The notes under the pieces are model-generated. The model made no database searches. It was given only the letters and a program-made list of their open reading frames with translations, and had not been told where the DNA came from. From contig BDGG01000007.1 of NCBI GenBank assembly GCA_001949185.1, forward strand, positions 1,500,215-1,564,214: a stretch of DNA of 64,000 bases, given 5' to 3'. Shown piece by piece: positions 12,872-26,058 of this stretch (the stretch's first letter is position 1; every line of letters starts with the position of its first letter). The position numbers were made by a program, and so were the translations under genes. Source of the stretch: Ramazzottius varieornatus (Eukaryota; Tardigrada; Eutardigrada; Parachela; Ramazzottiidae).

Positions 12872-15439
12872 ATTAACCTTCAGTGTTCCCGTTACACAAT
12901 GTAGGATGGGCCAACCTGGGTCAGGTTTTCTCTTCCGCTTTTTCTCGGTGAGCTCGCGTTACGAGGCTGCACAGCTGAGCTTGGAGGCTCTCTTCTCGTG
13001 AAGGCGTGCCGAGCGGGATTAATCAGCCGGGGCTGCTGAGCGAGGATCGCTCCGTCACTCTGCCAAGTCCACAAAAATCAATACGTCAGCGAAAAGAAGT
13101 AAATGTGCATATGTACAATTAAACGCACTTTTACCTGTTTGATGATTCGCGAACTTCGCCATATCACGCAATGAACTGTACTTTCATTTAATGATGGGTT
13201 TATGGCCTGATGGGTGTTGTTGTAATACAAATGTGGTGCGCTGGTCCCTGGTCTGTGTTGAAGTAGTGTAATGAGAGACTATCTGTCGAACCTCCAGGGA
13301 ACAATCTGGTGGAAGAAAGTGCCGGGACCGTAGCAGTGTTCCGTATCATATGCCCATAACGTAGCTCTGCCGGTCGTAGTTGACAGCTTGACATGCATAG
13401 CAGATGATCGTCGACCCCCCGGGTCCCTCTTGTGTTAATTCCATTCTGCCGATAGATGGTTCACGTTGCACAGAGTATCCAAAGGATCACCGGTCCAATA
13501 TGCATATATCGATAATGATGGTGCCGAAGTGTTAACAGGACGATGATGTAGCTGGGTTAACGTTGATCAAGAACAAGATGAGTATTTAAAAATCAATAGG
13601 CGATCAGTCATCAACGCAACATTGTCATCTCAGTATCCAACTGTTTGGATAATTCTTCCGCCTTGCTGCAACAACGACTGCAAGTTCGCGCTATTGATAG
13701 ACCACTCGTTCCGCTGAGTGAAACAGATCGTCAGCCCGTGAATTTGCAACCCCAAGAACCGTCGGCACCGTCCGGAGAAATCGAGCGTAGAACGATTTCA
13801 CACGGAAGAGGACGTAATTTTAGTTTGCTGCATGTTGAACACTAAGCTCAACTTGAGCTGCAGGGGACTTATCAATGACGTTCATCATGGCCGATACAGA
13901 GCAACATTCAGCTGCATAATAACGATTAGGATTAAGTCATCAGGGTAAATATAGCTCGTATATTTAGAACTGCGTCTCTCTCAGCTAACTCGCGTCGTGC
14001 AACCAAACGTTTGGTTGTAACTAAAATTTGGAGAGCTGCATCATCGCGCCGATCTACTCGTGCGATTGTGAATTGCATTGCGTACTAAGTGCAGCGCATT
14101 ACGGGGAGCTCCAACAGGGATGCTGTCCGGTTCCCTTCTGCTCCTCAGTTTCTGCTGGTACGAGCTTTAGCTACGATTGCCACGACGTGCAGCCAGCCAT
14201 TTCAAATCGAAGCCTATCAACCACCGCGGGTACTACCGCCAACTTTGAACATACAGGTCCCGATGCAGCGAAGCATCATGAACGATCCACGTTGCTCTAC
14301 AGCTGTACACCGCAAATCAACATGCAAGTCTGATAGCGCATGCAGGAAGCTAACTCTTATAGCCAGGAACCCATTGATCTCCTAATCGATAGGGTCTTTT
14401 GAGCTCGGCAGGATAGAACGGTATACCAACAGGAGCCCAAGCCAAGCCATATGTATAACAACATACTCAATGTCAGAAGCCGCCTGCAGATTGTCAAGTT
14501 GGAAATTGTTAGCGCGCAAACGGGTAAATCGATCTTTGCCTCTGTGCATTGTGCGTACATCAGCGCCGAGTACCTTATGCATCTCACCGCCCGATAACCA
14601 CCACACGCGGGTGGAACAATTTAGGTTAACGTAAGTTGCTTTTAATTTTTATCGGACTTGAAACCCAAATAAGCTAGACTAGACAAGATATCTGGACAAT
14701 GGCGCAGTTTTGCTGAACTTTGACCAGGAAGATCCTATCCTCGTGAAATGCACACTGACGTCACAGCGGAAGGAAAGTGAGGGCTGGATTGTGGTTGCTT
14801 TGCAAAGCTTCCTGCAGCTGCCGCGCAGCTACTTCTTTCAAGTCCATCACCGACAAACAGATCAAGTGGTCGTTTCCAGGTTCAAGACGGATTAACTGTA
14901 TAAAGCTAGAACCAGGAAGAACAGTTCCGGAACTTGGTTCGAAAGTTCGAGTCAGAAGTTTACGCAAATTTTTGGGCCAACCTTGGTCAAGCACCACTGA
15001 TAGCCCAGTGGAATTTGTGGGATTTGCGGAAAGTGCGGAACCGGGCCATATCACCGGCCCCGGGGGAAATCGTTCTTTGTCCCGGGGAGAAAGTCAAAAA
15101 CCCTTGATGGCAGGGGGAAGTTTCACCTTTATAACCCCCTCTGTTCACAACTGAATCCTTTTGCAGCAAGCCACCAAGATCTCTGGCCGCTTGTTGTTTT
15201 CTCCTAGATTCCTCTAAGAGTCATCTTCGGACTTCAGTGCCTGTTTTTTCCCGGAGCAGATCTGTTGGGTACTATGATGATAGCTACATATTAGGCTGTC
15301 GGGGAGTATTGCCTGGCTTACGCTTAGTACGCTGATCGTTCGGCGGCTGATGGTATTCCTTCGCTTGTCCTCCATGGGAACATTCTGCCCTCCATCGGCT
15401 CTCCGCTGTTGAGTACGATAGTGCTTCGTTATTGGGGGA
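12872..15439. other. Intergenic, with unplaced possible exons
   Basis: No recognisable gene. Two stretches look weakly coding. One is 13634-13845 (+), which follows a CTCAG acceptor, is Gln/Pro/Glu-rich and ends at TAA. The other is 14700-15054, where both strands are open. A plus-strand donor (GTAAGT) sits at 14631. I could not connect these into a model or find a domain. The left part should include the promoter of the TARP-like gene. Confidence 0.35.
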
Positions 15440-16878
15440 ATGGAGAGTCGACAGCTGAAACAGAATCTGCAGCAACAAATGGAACGGTTACTAACGCAGC
15501 TAGCTGATCTGCTGCAGGCCAAGTAAGTATATCTTCCCGTTTGATCCGCGGTGGCGTCCATCGCTTGTCAGCACATTATGCCCGGAACAGAAGGCGCACC
15601 GCAGGCTCCTGTATTGCGTCTATACTGTCCGTTCTCAGGGAGACGATGGAGGAGGATGACTATCACGAGCAGTATCAGGATACCGTGGATCAGCTGGAAG
15701 AGTTCGGAGCCTCGTTAACCAGATTGAAGGATGACAGCTTGCTGGACCAAATCACCATCATGCAACAGGTAGGATATAATTACGCCCTCCAGCACTCGTC
15801 GATCGGTGTAGAGAACGGTGAGTGGTGGACTTTTACATATTCGATGCCCGACATGGGTCACAAGATGGCCGACTAAAAATGTGTTGGTCCAGCTAATACA
15901 CCATCAGGAAATGTTGCATATTGTTACCTGTAGGCTATTCGCAAAGCCATCAGCGATGCCTTCGCGCAGCCGAGACAGCACTTCGCAACTGTCCAGCAAC
16001 CACAGCATATCCGTCAGCAGCTGACAGAGGTAAGCTCGACAAATAAGCCTAGAAATAATGGGGGACAGGTGCTGCGTGCTGGGATTATCATGGACGTTCT
16101 TGGTGCTGAGTTGTCGTGCGTTTGCTGTGGTTGTAGCGTACAAGTACCCATTTGTCAAGATTGTGTGCTGAGGTGTCGTGGTCAAGTCGGCTTGGGACCT
16201 GCAGCTTTCCATGGGCATGTTTTGGCTGTGCTGTATGGGCAGGTGGATGTGGAAAAGGGACTCAAGGGAGTGGAACAATGTATGGCACCTTTTGTGCAAG
16301 ACCTTTTTCGTATTGAGCCTTGAACTGCAAAGCCTAGGGTATTATTTCATTTTCACTTCCGATCTGTTCCTTTTGTGCTCGTACCAACAAGGCCACCTGG
16401 CTTAGCTGCTGAACCTGCTGCAGAACGTCGCAAGCATCTGACGAATAGGGCGCTTGGCCGTGTCAGCTTTTCCATCTCTTGTTTGTTGTCGACGAGGTGT
16501 CTTGGCTAACGGATGGCATTTATAGCTGGAACGCGACAAGACCTTACATAGGATAAAGGAGGAGCTGTATGTTCCGCGCAAAATGGGCTTGCTACAGCAC
16601 TTGCTCAATCTACGAGAAACTTTACTTCCGGAGGAACAAGAGTTTATGCAGCTGCATCACCAAAGTGCCCTCCTTCAGGACTTTGATGGAGCCAATGTCA
16701 CAGCAGGTTTGTCCCTTCTTGCGGTCACAGATATGGGTATTCTGGAGCGACGAAAGCAACCTGGACGGTTTCGGAAGGTCGGGACAGGCAAGGCCGATTG
16801 TAATGGCGATCGTTCATTGCAGATATCTCTCCCCAGAAAATGCGTGAATGGTCGACAGCCGACGGTGCTGCCTTGTGA
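15440..16878 (+). CDS. LZIC: LZIC-like leucine zipper / ICAT-domain protein (181 aa)
   Basis: Exons 15440-15522, 15639-15768, 15934-16029, 16526-16706 and 16823-16878 join in phase into 181 residues ending at TGA. Human LZIC is about 190 residues, by recall. The N terminus is a Gln/Leu-rich coiled coil (RQLKQNLQQQMERLLTQLAD). It is followed by an acidic YHEQYQDTVDQLEEF segment that matches the YEETKKETLEQLSEF part of LZIC. The C-terminal half (RKMGLLQHLLNLRE, LPEEQEFM) sits where LZIC carries its beta-catenin-interacting (ICAT/CTNNBIP1-like) domain. The molecular role in the family is poorly defined; an effect on Wnt/beta-catenin binding has been considered. Identification rests on order, length and local similarity. 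A divergent coiled-coil protein cannot be excluded. Confidence 0.72.
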
Positions 16879-19800
16879 TGGCTTGAAGGATGGATGGAAG
16901 GTTGACACGCCGGCTGGATTTAGATTTTCCTTTGAAGGCTATTGTTATATTTATTTAATGTTTTCTACACTTTTCCGAAGAGTAGAAAAGTGGGTTCTGG
17001 TGTTCACCTCGTAGTTGGCTGTTAGCTTGGACTGGTTCCCTGTCCAAGAGACCGTTGGTCAAGATATGACCGAGGGAGGTTGTGGCAGGTGCGGAGCGCG
17101 TACGGTAGTCCAGATTTAACTTTGATGACTGTCGAGTTGCATTTCTTGCTAAATAATGCCACTCAAACAGAACCAAAGATAAGCATGGACACCCTCTTTT
17201 CCACAGACTCCTTCCCTCAGACTGAGTCCTTGGAAGCACGCACTGCCCATGACAGCCCTTCTGGCCTAGAGCGAAACTGTGCCCCAACTGTGAGTTTGAT
17301 ATGGAGGATGTTCTTGTACACCTAGCGAGCCAGAGTCCACTTTGTGTCGTAGGCGATATAATGGGATTCAAGGGGAGGTTTTTCTTTTATCCATGGTTTC
17401 ATCAGGCTGAAGATGAATGTGCCATATGGGTTTCTCGTTGTCGATCGATTGGACACCACACCATGTCGTGCCAAGCAGACCAACATGACACTGTGGAATG
17501 TGGTCTGGCCCAGGTACCGACACCAACGTCACACAGGTGGGGCGGCGGGTGGTGACTTCCGGTGGTGCTTCCAGTCTTCCGCTGAAGACATTGCAGCCTC
17601 CGCCAAGGACTGCGGCGGATAAAGTGACAGCCTTGTGCTGTATATTTATCACTTACAACGCAGCAATCCATAGCAGGTCCTGTACAAATAGAGAGAGAAT
17701 CGGAAAAACGAGTTTTCTCCCCTCGTCCATCAGGCTTAGCTAGGCAGACTGTGCACGTGTGCTATGCCGTACGGGGTAGGCGGGTTGATTTGATGGCATG
17801 TACGCCAGCATCGTACCTGCACTCCTCGGCCTGCTGGGGAGGATCACACTCCTACGTGGAGTAACGCTGCTTTTTGTGGTTTCGGCTATTGGGCCACAGC
17901 AGGCTTGGCGTAGATTGGCCTAGAGGCCCACTTGCATGGTCGTCCAGTCCTCGACGTACTTCCGTGTTCCTGAAGGCAGCTGTAGCTTGTTGCTATACTG
18001 GTTACTAACCTGCCACAGAGTATAGCGGGGGGTTATGCTGCCGGTCACAGACCATCCGTAGCAACATCCCCCCATGGCAGGTTCGGCCAGGGCATAAGAC
18101 ACGGGTGGGCGGTAGGCAGAAGGCGTCAGAGAAGCTGGAAGATATCAACAGGTGATCACTGGGCCAAAGTGATGACGGGAGGGGGCTGAGAGGACAGATT
18201 GTGTCGGCAGGTCGGTAGGTACGGTCACAGTCCGGGAATGGGTGCTTGCACCGAGGTTTGGAGCTGCTGATTATCCCGTCTTGCGGAAAAGCACCAAATC
18301 TGCAAGTCGATGGTGCAAAGGTAGCATCAGCCAGCCGCGGCTTGAAATAATGGGCTGTGGAAAAGATGATGACGATTACAACGTGGCAGCTAGCGTTTGC
18401 AAAAGTAAAAGCGACTTGACAAGCCCAGTCTACTTGTCTACTTGCAAGGTCGATTCGGCACAAAAATCATTCACTGGCCTTCCATTACACATCATACTGT
18501 ACGGGCAGTACTGTGTATAGCAATTTTACAGTTAGTCAATTACCAGCTCTGCCACCATCGTATACTATACAGTGTACACTGTACACCCCCTTCCAAACTA
18601 GCTGCCCTATGCTGTATATTGCATGTTGTTGCCGGCAACTAATATCTTAGGAGGCTTACGTTAAGATTAACCGATGAGAACGGAAGCTTGGACGATAAGG
18701 AAGGCAAAATGCCACGTGACCGTCTCTGCAGCGATATGTTTCGTAGGATTTCAGGCTTGAAGAGCAGGCGCGCCGCCCGAATACCGGTTGCGATTCGAAG
18801 TTGCCTTCTGCGTCCCGCGGGTGCATTGAAAATTGGAAATAGCCGATACAGGGAAGCAGCTAAGGACGGCCACTGGCCGGGCTGCAAATCCTTCTGCAGG
18901 GAACCTCTCAACTATGAAGGACTCTCGTAACTGCCGAAAATGAGACCCGGAACTCTTCCTTGTGCTCTTTGGCCTCTAAAACGAACTATATTGGGACGAA
19001 TGGGGCACTGCGCAGCACAAAAGAGCTTGAACGCGGAAATGATGGAACTTACTATCTAAAAAAATTTGTACATATGTATAACTATAAGTCTGGAGGCAGG
19101 CGGCGCTAGTACACCTGACCATCTCCGCCGACGATGTATGTATGTAGGCAATTATGCTTCTGCAGTACGATTATTGCAACGAAAAGGTATTGTGCACATT
19201 TGAAAATGGATACGGAGGAGCTGGATCGGGAAAAGTCTACTTCAAACCATATGATTTTGAGGTTGAGCACTGGACGTGTAGATGGCGTTGTCTGGTCTTG
19301 TACAGTACTGAGGGGAAGCTGTAAAGGTGGATGGCTACGAGGGGAAAGGTTGTAAAGTTAGCCACCCCATACCGGGTTTGTAAAGTTAGCCGTCCAAGTT
19401 CGCCTGTTCTCTCCTACTTACTCCCAAACGTTTATGGATAGGTCGATAGATAAAATGATGGGCTGTTGAATGTTACCAGGCACCGTCAACGTGAGAATTC
19501 AGAGAATCAACAGATCCACAATTACAGAAACATCAAATCCCATGTTAAAAAGCCAGGACAGACAATCAAACAGTCAATCGAGCGATAGACGTTACAAACC
19601 CGGTATGGGGTGGCTAAGTTTACAACCTTTACCTCGTACAGTAAAAATATCACTGTTAAGGCTTTATCAGGCTTCTTGTATTGCGATTTGACTTAATTTG
19701 AGCGTTTAGATACCATTACGAGGAGGATGCTAGCCTACAGTTACCACGGACCGGTGGCCGATTCTGTATCAGTTGGCCGCGGTAAATGGGAGGTCTAGAC

Positions 19801-22800
19801 GGAGAGGCAAGCGGTGTAGCAAGGCCTTCGGTAAACACTGATTGGGTCGCCGATGGAGTACAACTGTCTTGTCGGCAACATCCAGTTTGCTTACATGACT
19901 TATTAGCCTATATATTGTCCACTATAATAGGCCGGACTGCTCTGTACTCTATATCCGCCTCGAGATTAATGCGTGCGCCAAACTTATTTACCACGGGATT
20001 GACTTTGATTGACGTTGACTGTGATATGCTTATAGCTTAAGCCTCAACGATAAGTTGGGCCGCGCCGGCTTCCATCTATAAGCTTCTCCATAATTTTGGT
20101 TTATCGGACCAGTATTTTCAAGGTCCATCGCGGCTTGCTGGTTCATTATTCCAGTCTCTGATAAGACGTTCTCTGAGCGGCTGGGTTTTCTGTGATATTT
20201 TTCGCGACTTCCGCGTTGGAGAATACTTCGACCCGCCCGGGTAGACTTCTTTGGGTTGTAGTGGAGCACAACTACGGGATAGATCGATCTCATAGATGGC
20301 CGGTCAGTTTGCAGTGCAAAAGAAAGCCAGCTATCCTGTGGGTGACGCTGTCTTGCACTCGGGAAGGTAAGACCTTTTTTCAGCCTCGCGTAAATATTTT
20401 TTCCTACGCACTGATGGCGGTGAACTCAGATGGACTCTTACGAAGGAACACCACAATTTAATTCAAAGGAATTAACACACGTTCGTCATGCTACATAAGC
20501 TGGTTAGAGGTAATGCTGCTACATTCCCACTTGTCACGCTCAGGATGGTAACTAGCTTGAGCGGGTACTCGTGTTGCTCCGAGGGGAAGGGGAGGGAGGG
20601 GGTGGTTCTTGATGGAAAAGAGAATGGGTTTGTCTTGGCTGGAAGGAAAGCCGTGAGAGCCAGGAGGTAACACGCTTGACAAGCGCTGTAAGGAGTCCTT
20701 GGCAACTGGTGGGTGCAAGCCATTGTGATGAGCTTGCAATCTTTTGTTGTCCCTAATTGTAGCCGCCTGCAAAGTGTTTGACAGCGGCCTGAATCGTTAT
20801 TCTCAGATGTACAGATGCCAAAAGGTATCGACTAGATGTGGACACAGTGTTTTCCCTGAAGAAAACGATGCATGGAGAAATTTTTCCGCTGATGGGATAG
20901 TGTTGGCCGCGCACCGATCGACCAAGAGTCGATAGGCTTTGGCAGGGCGCGCCACTGACTCTAGTCTCGAAGGGTGTACAGTACTGTATGGACCGTGGTC
21001 CTTATCCGTAAATCCTGCGGATGCGAAAGTGGTGAGCGCACTGATGGACATGCAAATGGTCATTTGGCAAGAAGGAAAAAGTGGCGATGAGAGGGCCCGT
21101 TCAACGCTCAAGGATCGAGCACTTGAACGGACGTTCGTTATACCCGGGTTTACCCTTCGTCTGCTCGCTGGCTCGCTAGCGCGAGACTGCACATTGCAGC
21201 GCCACTTAGGTTATCATAAGACGTTCGCAGTAACGGCCAACCTCTTAGTGTCGCCGTACCTTCTTCGGTCTTCTCTGCAGGGTACTCTTCATCGCTGAAA
21301 TGCCCGATCGCTTGATCCTTTGGCAATTAAGGCTGATTGACTCTTGCGCCTGCTGCCCCGCTGCCTGCTGCCCGCCGAGCTGACTATCATTGAATAACAA
21401 GTTGCGCTGTTTGCAAAAATTGGTCAATAAGGCGAGAATGACAGAGTAGACTGCCCATGTTGTGGAATATTAATAGGGGGTATACTGGTACTGCGCGTAT
21501 GGCAGGAGCCGGACAGGCTTGGGAAACCAGTTGGTGCGAGCGCGACTAACGAAGAAGTTGAGGTTAGAGGTGAGATGGCCTAATGAATGCATGGTGATGG
21601 GCCGGAAGCTTAGCTTGATCTTTGTCTTTGTTCCATATTGTTCTGACAGAGGCAGCTAAATGTTGACCAAGTTGAAACTGAGGGCCAGAGTCAAGTTGAC
21701 TGCCCGTCATTGACAATGGAAACAAATGTCAGTCGCCTTGATCGCTCTCCCCCCAAAGCATCCTACAGGTTCTGTGAATGTCGATCGAACTCTCTTTCTC
21801 ACGTTCGCCCCTTCGAAAGGTCTTCGGACAGCAGTGGCGCTTTATGCAGTATAGTCCTCCTCATGCTGACGTCGAGCACCGGAAGCCAGAGTTGTTTGCC
21901 ACTTGTGCGCGGACAGCTGCTTACAAGTAGCCCATTTTCTCTCGTGTGTTTCTCACCCTGTAGATTTCCGCTGGGGCTGAGGAGGTTGGTCACGACGACT
22001 CGCAACTGTTAGTAATGAGGGAGAAACGATGTCTTGCAGTCGGCGCGGCGCCTCAGTGGCCTTGTGAGTTTAACTTCTAGACATGCCCATGTTTGTGTCA
22101 GTGCGGTAGGCGGGAATTTACGTGTAGAGGAAGCTAAGGAGAAAAGGTCAGCTTGTTGCTGGGCTTCGTGCGTAGAGCGGTCAAGACAAAAAACAGTCGT
22201 CCTGCCTCCTTGGCCTGATGTTCTCCTGTGCGTATATGTATGTCTCAAGCAGAAGCAGGGGTGAGGCTTTCTTCCGTGATTTTGGTGCCTGCCATCCAGC
22301 TCCCGGTCATAACTGTCGAACCCCCTCAGCAGCCTGGCTTTGAGTCTTTGATTACCGTCTGTAAGCAAGAGTATAGTTTACTATGATAGCCATATGCAGC
22401 GTGGTCAGTAGGCAGCATGTGTGCCAATACTTACGTTGGAAGGAATACGTGTCTGTATGCATATGCATGACAGCTATATACATAGAGTAGCCAGACCAGC
22501 CATATGTCATGGCGTTGTTACACGACCCGCCTACAGAGTACCCAAGAGTGACTGTAGCTGTAAGCTGTGTGTCGTTATAGACCTTAGCTCGTTCGTCCAG
22601 TCGCTTTTTTTTCCTCCAGCACTGACAAGTAGGCCTCTTTACGAGCGAGCATGCAGTTAAGTTCGTTCTCCGTTCTACCTTTCACTTTGCGCTAGGCTAC
22701 TTTGCATGCTCCAACACTAACGGCAAACAGCCAGCCCAGCCAGCTGCTTAATTACACTCTTCGCCAACTATCTGATATGCCTTGGCCCATGTTCTGAATG

Positions 22801-23498
22801 GACTTTTGAAACTGTTGGTGAGAATTAGGCGCTGACAGAAAAGGAGAAGCCACGAACTTGTTCCTCAATTATGCCAAGGAGCGCCGTGGAGGAAGTTCCT
22901 TGTGGTGGTAGTGGTGCGCGCGGCCATAAGACCTCTTCCCTCGTCCTCCTTTGATGGAATAAACTCCGAGACTCTAGCTGCTGTCGTCAACCTTATTTCC
23001 TTGTTGTCTTGGGGGTAGCACAGTGCAATCCTCTCCGATGGCTGACTGGTGTTGACGTTGAGCTGATCTAGCCTTATTTTTTTATGCTTGGAGGATTCTG
23101 CTCGACGAGTGCATCATACAACGGTGATCCATAATCCATACTTGACCAACGTGAGGATTACACGCAAACAAAGTTTATGGCTTATACGATGGAAGCTATG
23201 CTTTGTCAGGTTGAACGGCTTGTCCAGATAGCGCAGACATTTTTTGTCGATTAATTACTCTGGGAAGTAATTTCTGTACGTGGCCAAAGTTGCTCTGCCT
23301 AATTTGGCCAGACACCGCCAAGGGATTACAGTGGTTTATCCGCCCTATTTGCTGAATTTACAGTGAGAAAAAAAAGAGGGATTTGTTAGGGTCTGCTGTC
23401 GTAAGACAGAAAACCAAAAAGGTCATTAATATAATAATATATATGCTGATATTGACAAAGGAAAAGAGGGAGTGAATTAATTGATGGTTTTTTGGCAG
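16879..23498. other. 6.6 kb without a recognisable coding gene
   Basis: Every ORF here (longest about 150 residues, 18005-18463 minus) lacks domain content, splice-consistent neighbours or coding-like codon bias. The region probably contains the 3'UTR of LZIC, regulatory DNA and the missing 5' exon(s) of the Expansion-like gene, whose first visible exon starts at an acceptor at 23499. An inverted repeat lies at 19336-19638. Confidence 0.5.
19336..19638. repeat. Inverted repeat pair with about 208-nt spacer
   Basis: A left arm near 19336-19383 and a right arm near 19592-19638 are reverse complements over about 47 bases with a few mismatches or a small gap. The shared core is TTAGCCACCCCATACCGGG. 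The arrangement (terminal inverted repeats around about 200 bases) resembles a small non-autonomous DNA transposon. No transposase is present and target duplications were not verified. Confidence 0.75.
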
Positions 23499-26058
23499 GC
23501 TTGTGGCTGGATGCGGGCGCGATGTGAAGACGAGTGGTGGTCAGAAAGGCCAAGGTGCAGGACGTGACTGTCCTTCCTGGCCATCGCCCTCCCTACAGGC
23601 AGCCAGCAGCAGCAGCGGCTGCGTCTCCATCCAAGTGGAGCCTGATTGCCCGGCCGCCATTCTGGCTCCTTCGGCCAAGAGCGCCAATCTCCTGCCATCG
23701 CGACGCAGCGATGTCCATACGGACCTAATTGAGAGGGTGGGTGAGGAGGCCGCCAGCAGCCGCTTGCCGCTGCAACGTCGCGACAGCGAAGTCAGCAGCG
23801 CCATGGCCGCTCCCTCTAGCTCCACCTCGGCCTCCACCTCCATCTCCATCGCCACTTCGGCCTCGGGCTCGGCCAGCAGCAGTAGCATCCATAGTGCCAG
23901 CCTCAGTCGCGACCTCCTACAGAGCTCCGTCCCCTGTGGCATCTCCCGCAAAAAGATTATCAGCAAGAGTCAAGAGGCCGGCCTCAATAGTGCGCAACAG
24001 TCGCTGCTGAAGGGCGCCGCCCATCAAGAAGCCGAGGAGGATGTCTGGTATGACAGCCAAGAGCTCTTCCTGGTAAGCCCCCTCACACTGACGCGCCTCA
24101 TCCACAGCTAACCTATATTATAATATACCCATGCTGACTTGTGCTGCTCTGCTTACTAACTTACAGCACCACTTGCGCGAAGTACTGGATAAATGGTCCA
24201 GTTTGGACGACGAAATTTGGGGAAAGATCATTTGTATGGAAAAGAACCGACGCGTAGCCAAGGCTTACGCGCGTGTGCCCATCGTCACCATCAATGGATC
24301 GGAAGACGGCTTCGACGGCTATCGCATCGGGTTAGCTGGCTTCGATAATCCCAAACGCCATTCCGAAACTGCTGATGTGAAAAAGCACATTGGCCAGGTT
24401 AGTTTGTATGTATGCGTGACGTCATCGTGGCGCTCATTCATGTCGAGCTGGCTTGCTACTCATCATTATTTGCCCATAATATTACGTTGGTTTACCATCA
24501 TGTTGTGCTTCGTTGCATTCAGGGTGTTAAGCTGAAGCTGGATGCCGATGGGAATATCCTCATCAAACGTGTCAGTACATCCCCGGTCTATGTCGGCAGT
24601 CCCAGCGGCAACTTCCACGAAGACAACTGCTTCTCGACGGAAATTGTCAAGGCTCGCGGCCAGCTGCCCTCCGATAAGCCCATCAAGGTAAAGGCAGCAC
24701 GAGGCGATTGCCTTGGTCAATAGATGGCGGGCAACAAAAGAAATATTCTTTTTTCCAGGTTTTCGACATGAAGCGCTTCACACTGAACATTGCCAAAGAG
24801 ATGCGCAGTGGCGGCGAGTATGCCGACCGGCGCCGCTTGGAGCTGCAATGCTTCATCACCATCTCCTTTGTCCAACAGGAACAAGACCCGCTGGACACAG
24901 CCTGCTGGATCATGGTCATCAACATTGTGGCCTTGGACATGCTCAAGAATAAGCTGCCACCAACACTTCAAAGTATGCAGGCATATACGGTCTATTTGCC
25001 ATCATCTTTTCCTCCCAAACGTCCAGCGTGCTTTTCATGGGCATATGTGACGTTTACTGCTGTGTGTTTCTAGGTCCTCTAGGACTGAGAGGAAAATCGT
25101 TACAACATGCGGACAGCGACTTGGGGATGGGCAAACGCTTCCTGTCCACCACCAATGACGAGCACTATCCCCGCCTGAGGATGCAGCATCAGCTGCCGAC
25201 CCACTCCATGGCAGACCTCAGCATGCTGGAGGTAAGCTAGCGCTAAATCAGCCTTTTCCCTCCTTGTCGACCGTTTCTGCCTTCTGAATAGTACTGTACA
25301 AATCTGGGCTGTCTGCAGGGTGGAGAATGCCATGGAGAAGGCGACTTCGACGACCGTGCCAGCATCGCCACCTACAACTACCTACCCAACTATCCACGAA
25401 ACCTTGGGGCGGCGGGAGCGATGAGTGGGGGCGAGTACGCTGATCTGATGCATCTTCCGCGCCGGCCCATGAGCCACTCGGAAGCCGCTCTCTATCGAAC
25501 GCTGGAAGCTCACGTTCCGTACCAAGGTAACGGCCTTTGCCGCGCTGCATACCTTACCAGTGTAAATCCGGGCAGCAGTGTTGTGTTGACAGACGGCAGT
25601 TATTTCGGGGCTGATGTGGGTGGCGCCAGCAGTCGCTACTACAACATGATGGCCGCGTCGGCCAGCCGGAGTGCCACACCCATGGGTCTTTCTGCGCAGC
25701 GCCATGCGGCCACCGAGCCCAACTTTATCTCCTCCTCAAGGACTCAAGCCTTTGGCGCGGCCACTCCCTCCTTGAATCGCTTTGCAGCGGTGGCTGCCCA
25801 GCATCGTCACTCTCGAAGTTACGACTCTGGTCTGGGTATGTGTAGCCTATAGCCTATCCTGGTATGGCGCAATTGCTGCCTCCATACTCAAGTGCTTGCT
25901 CTCTTGATGCAGAATCGGACCTGACCAGTTCAAGTGATGAAACGGACATGTACAACAAGTGGACCTCTTACTCGCGCCTGCACATGCTGCCCAATGGCCG
26001 TATCAGTCAACACTTGGCTCCTCAAGAACGACCTTCCCGACTGTATGAATGGGAGTAA
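23499..26058 (+). CDS. Expansion-like protein with Smad-type MH2 domain (5' partial, 645 aa visible)
   Basis: Exons 23499-24072, 24167-24397, 24523-24687, 24759-24972, 25074-25231, 25319-25526, 25593-25835 and 25913-26058 join in phase to a TAA. The first visible exon starts at a TTTTTTGGCAG acceptor, so the start codon lies upstream and was not found. The first 190 residues are Ser/Ala-rich low complexity. The region from WYDSQELF through VLDKWSSLDDEIWGKI, RVAKAYARVPIVTING, GYRIGLAGFDNP and VKLKLDADGNILIKRVS to KVFDMKRFTLNIAKEM resembles an MH2 (Smad C-terminal) fold without an MH1 domain. That architecture is known from Drosophila Expansion/Rebuff, which organise epithelial apical and tracheal tube structure. 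The C terminus is Ser/Tyr/Arg-rich and ends SRLYEWE, without a Smad SSXS phospho-motif. Assignment is by recalled similarity. Confidence 0.68.

Noticed and set aside
18005-18463. 152-residue minus-strand ORF
   Set aside because: Cys/Pro-rich composition, no coding-like codon bias and no splice partners; likely chance.
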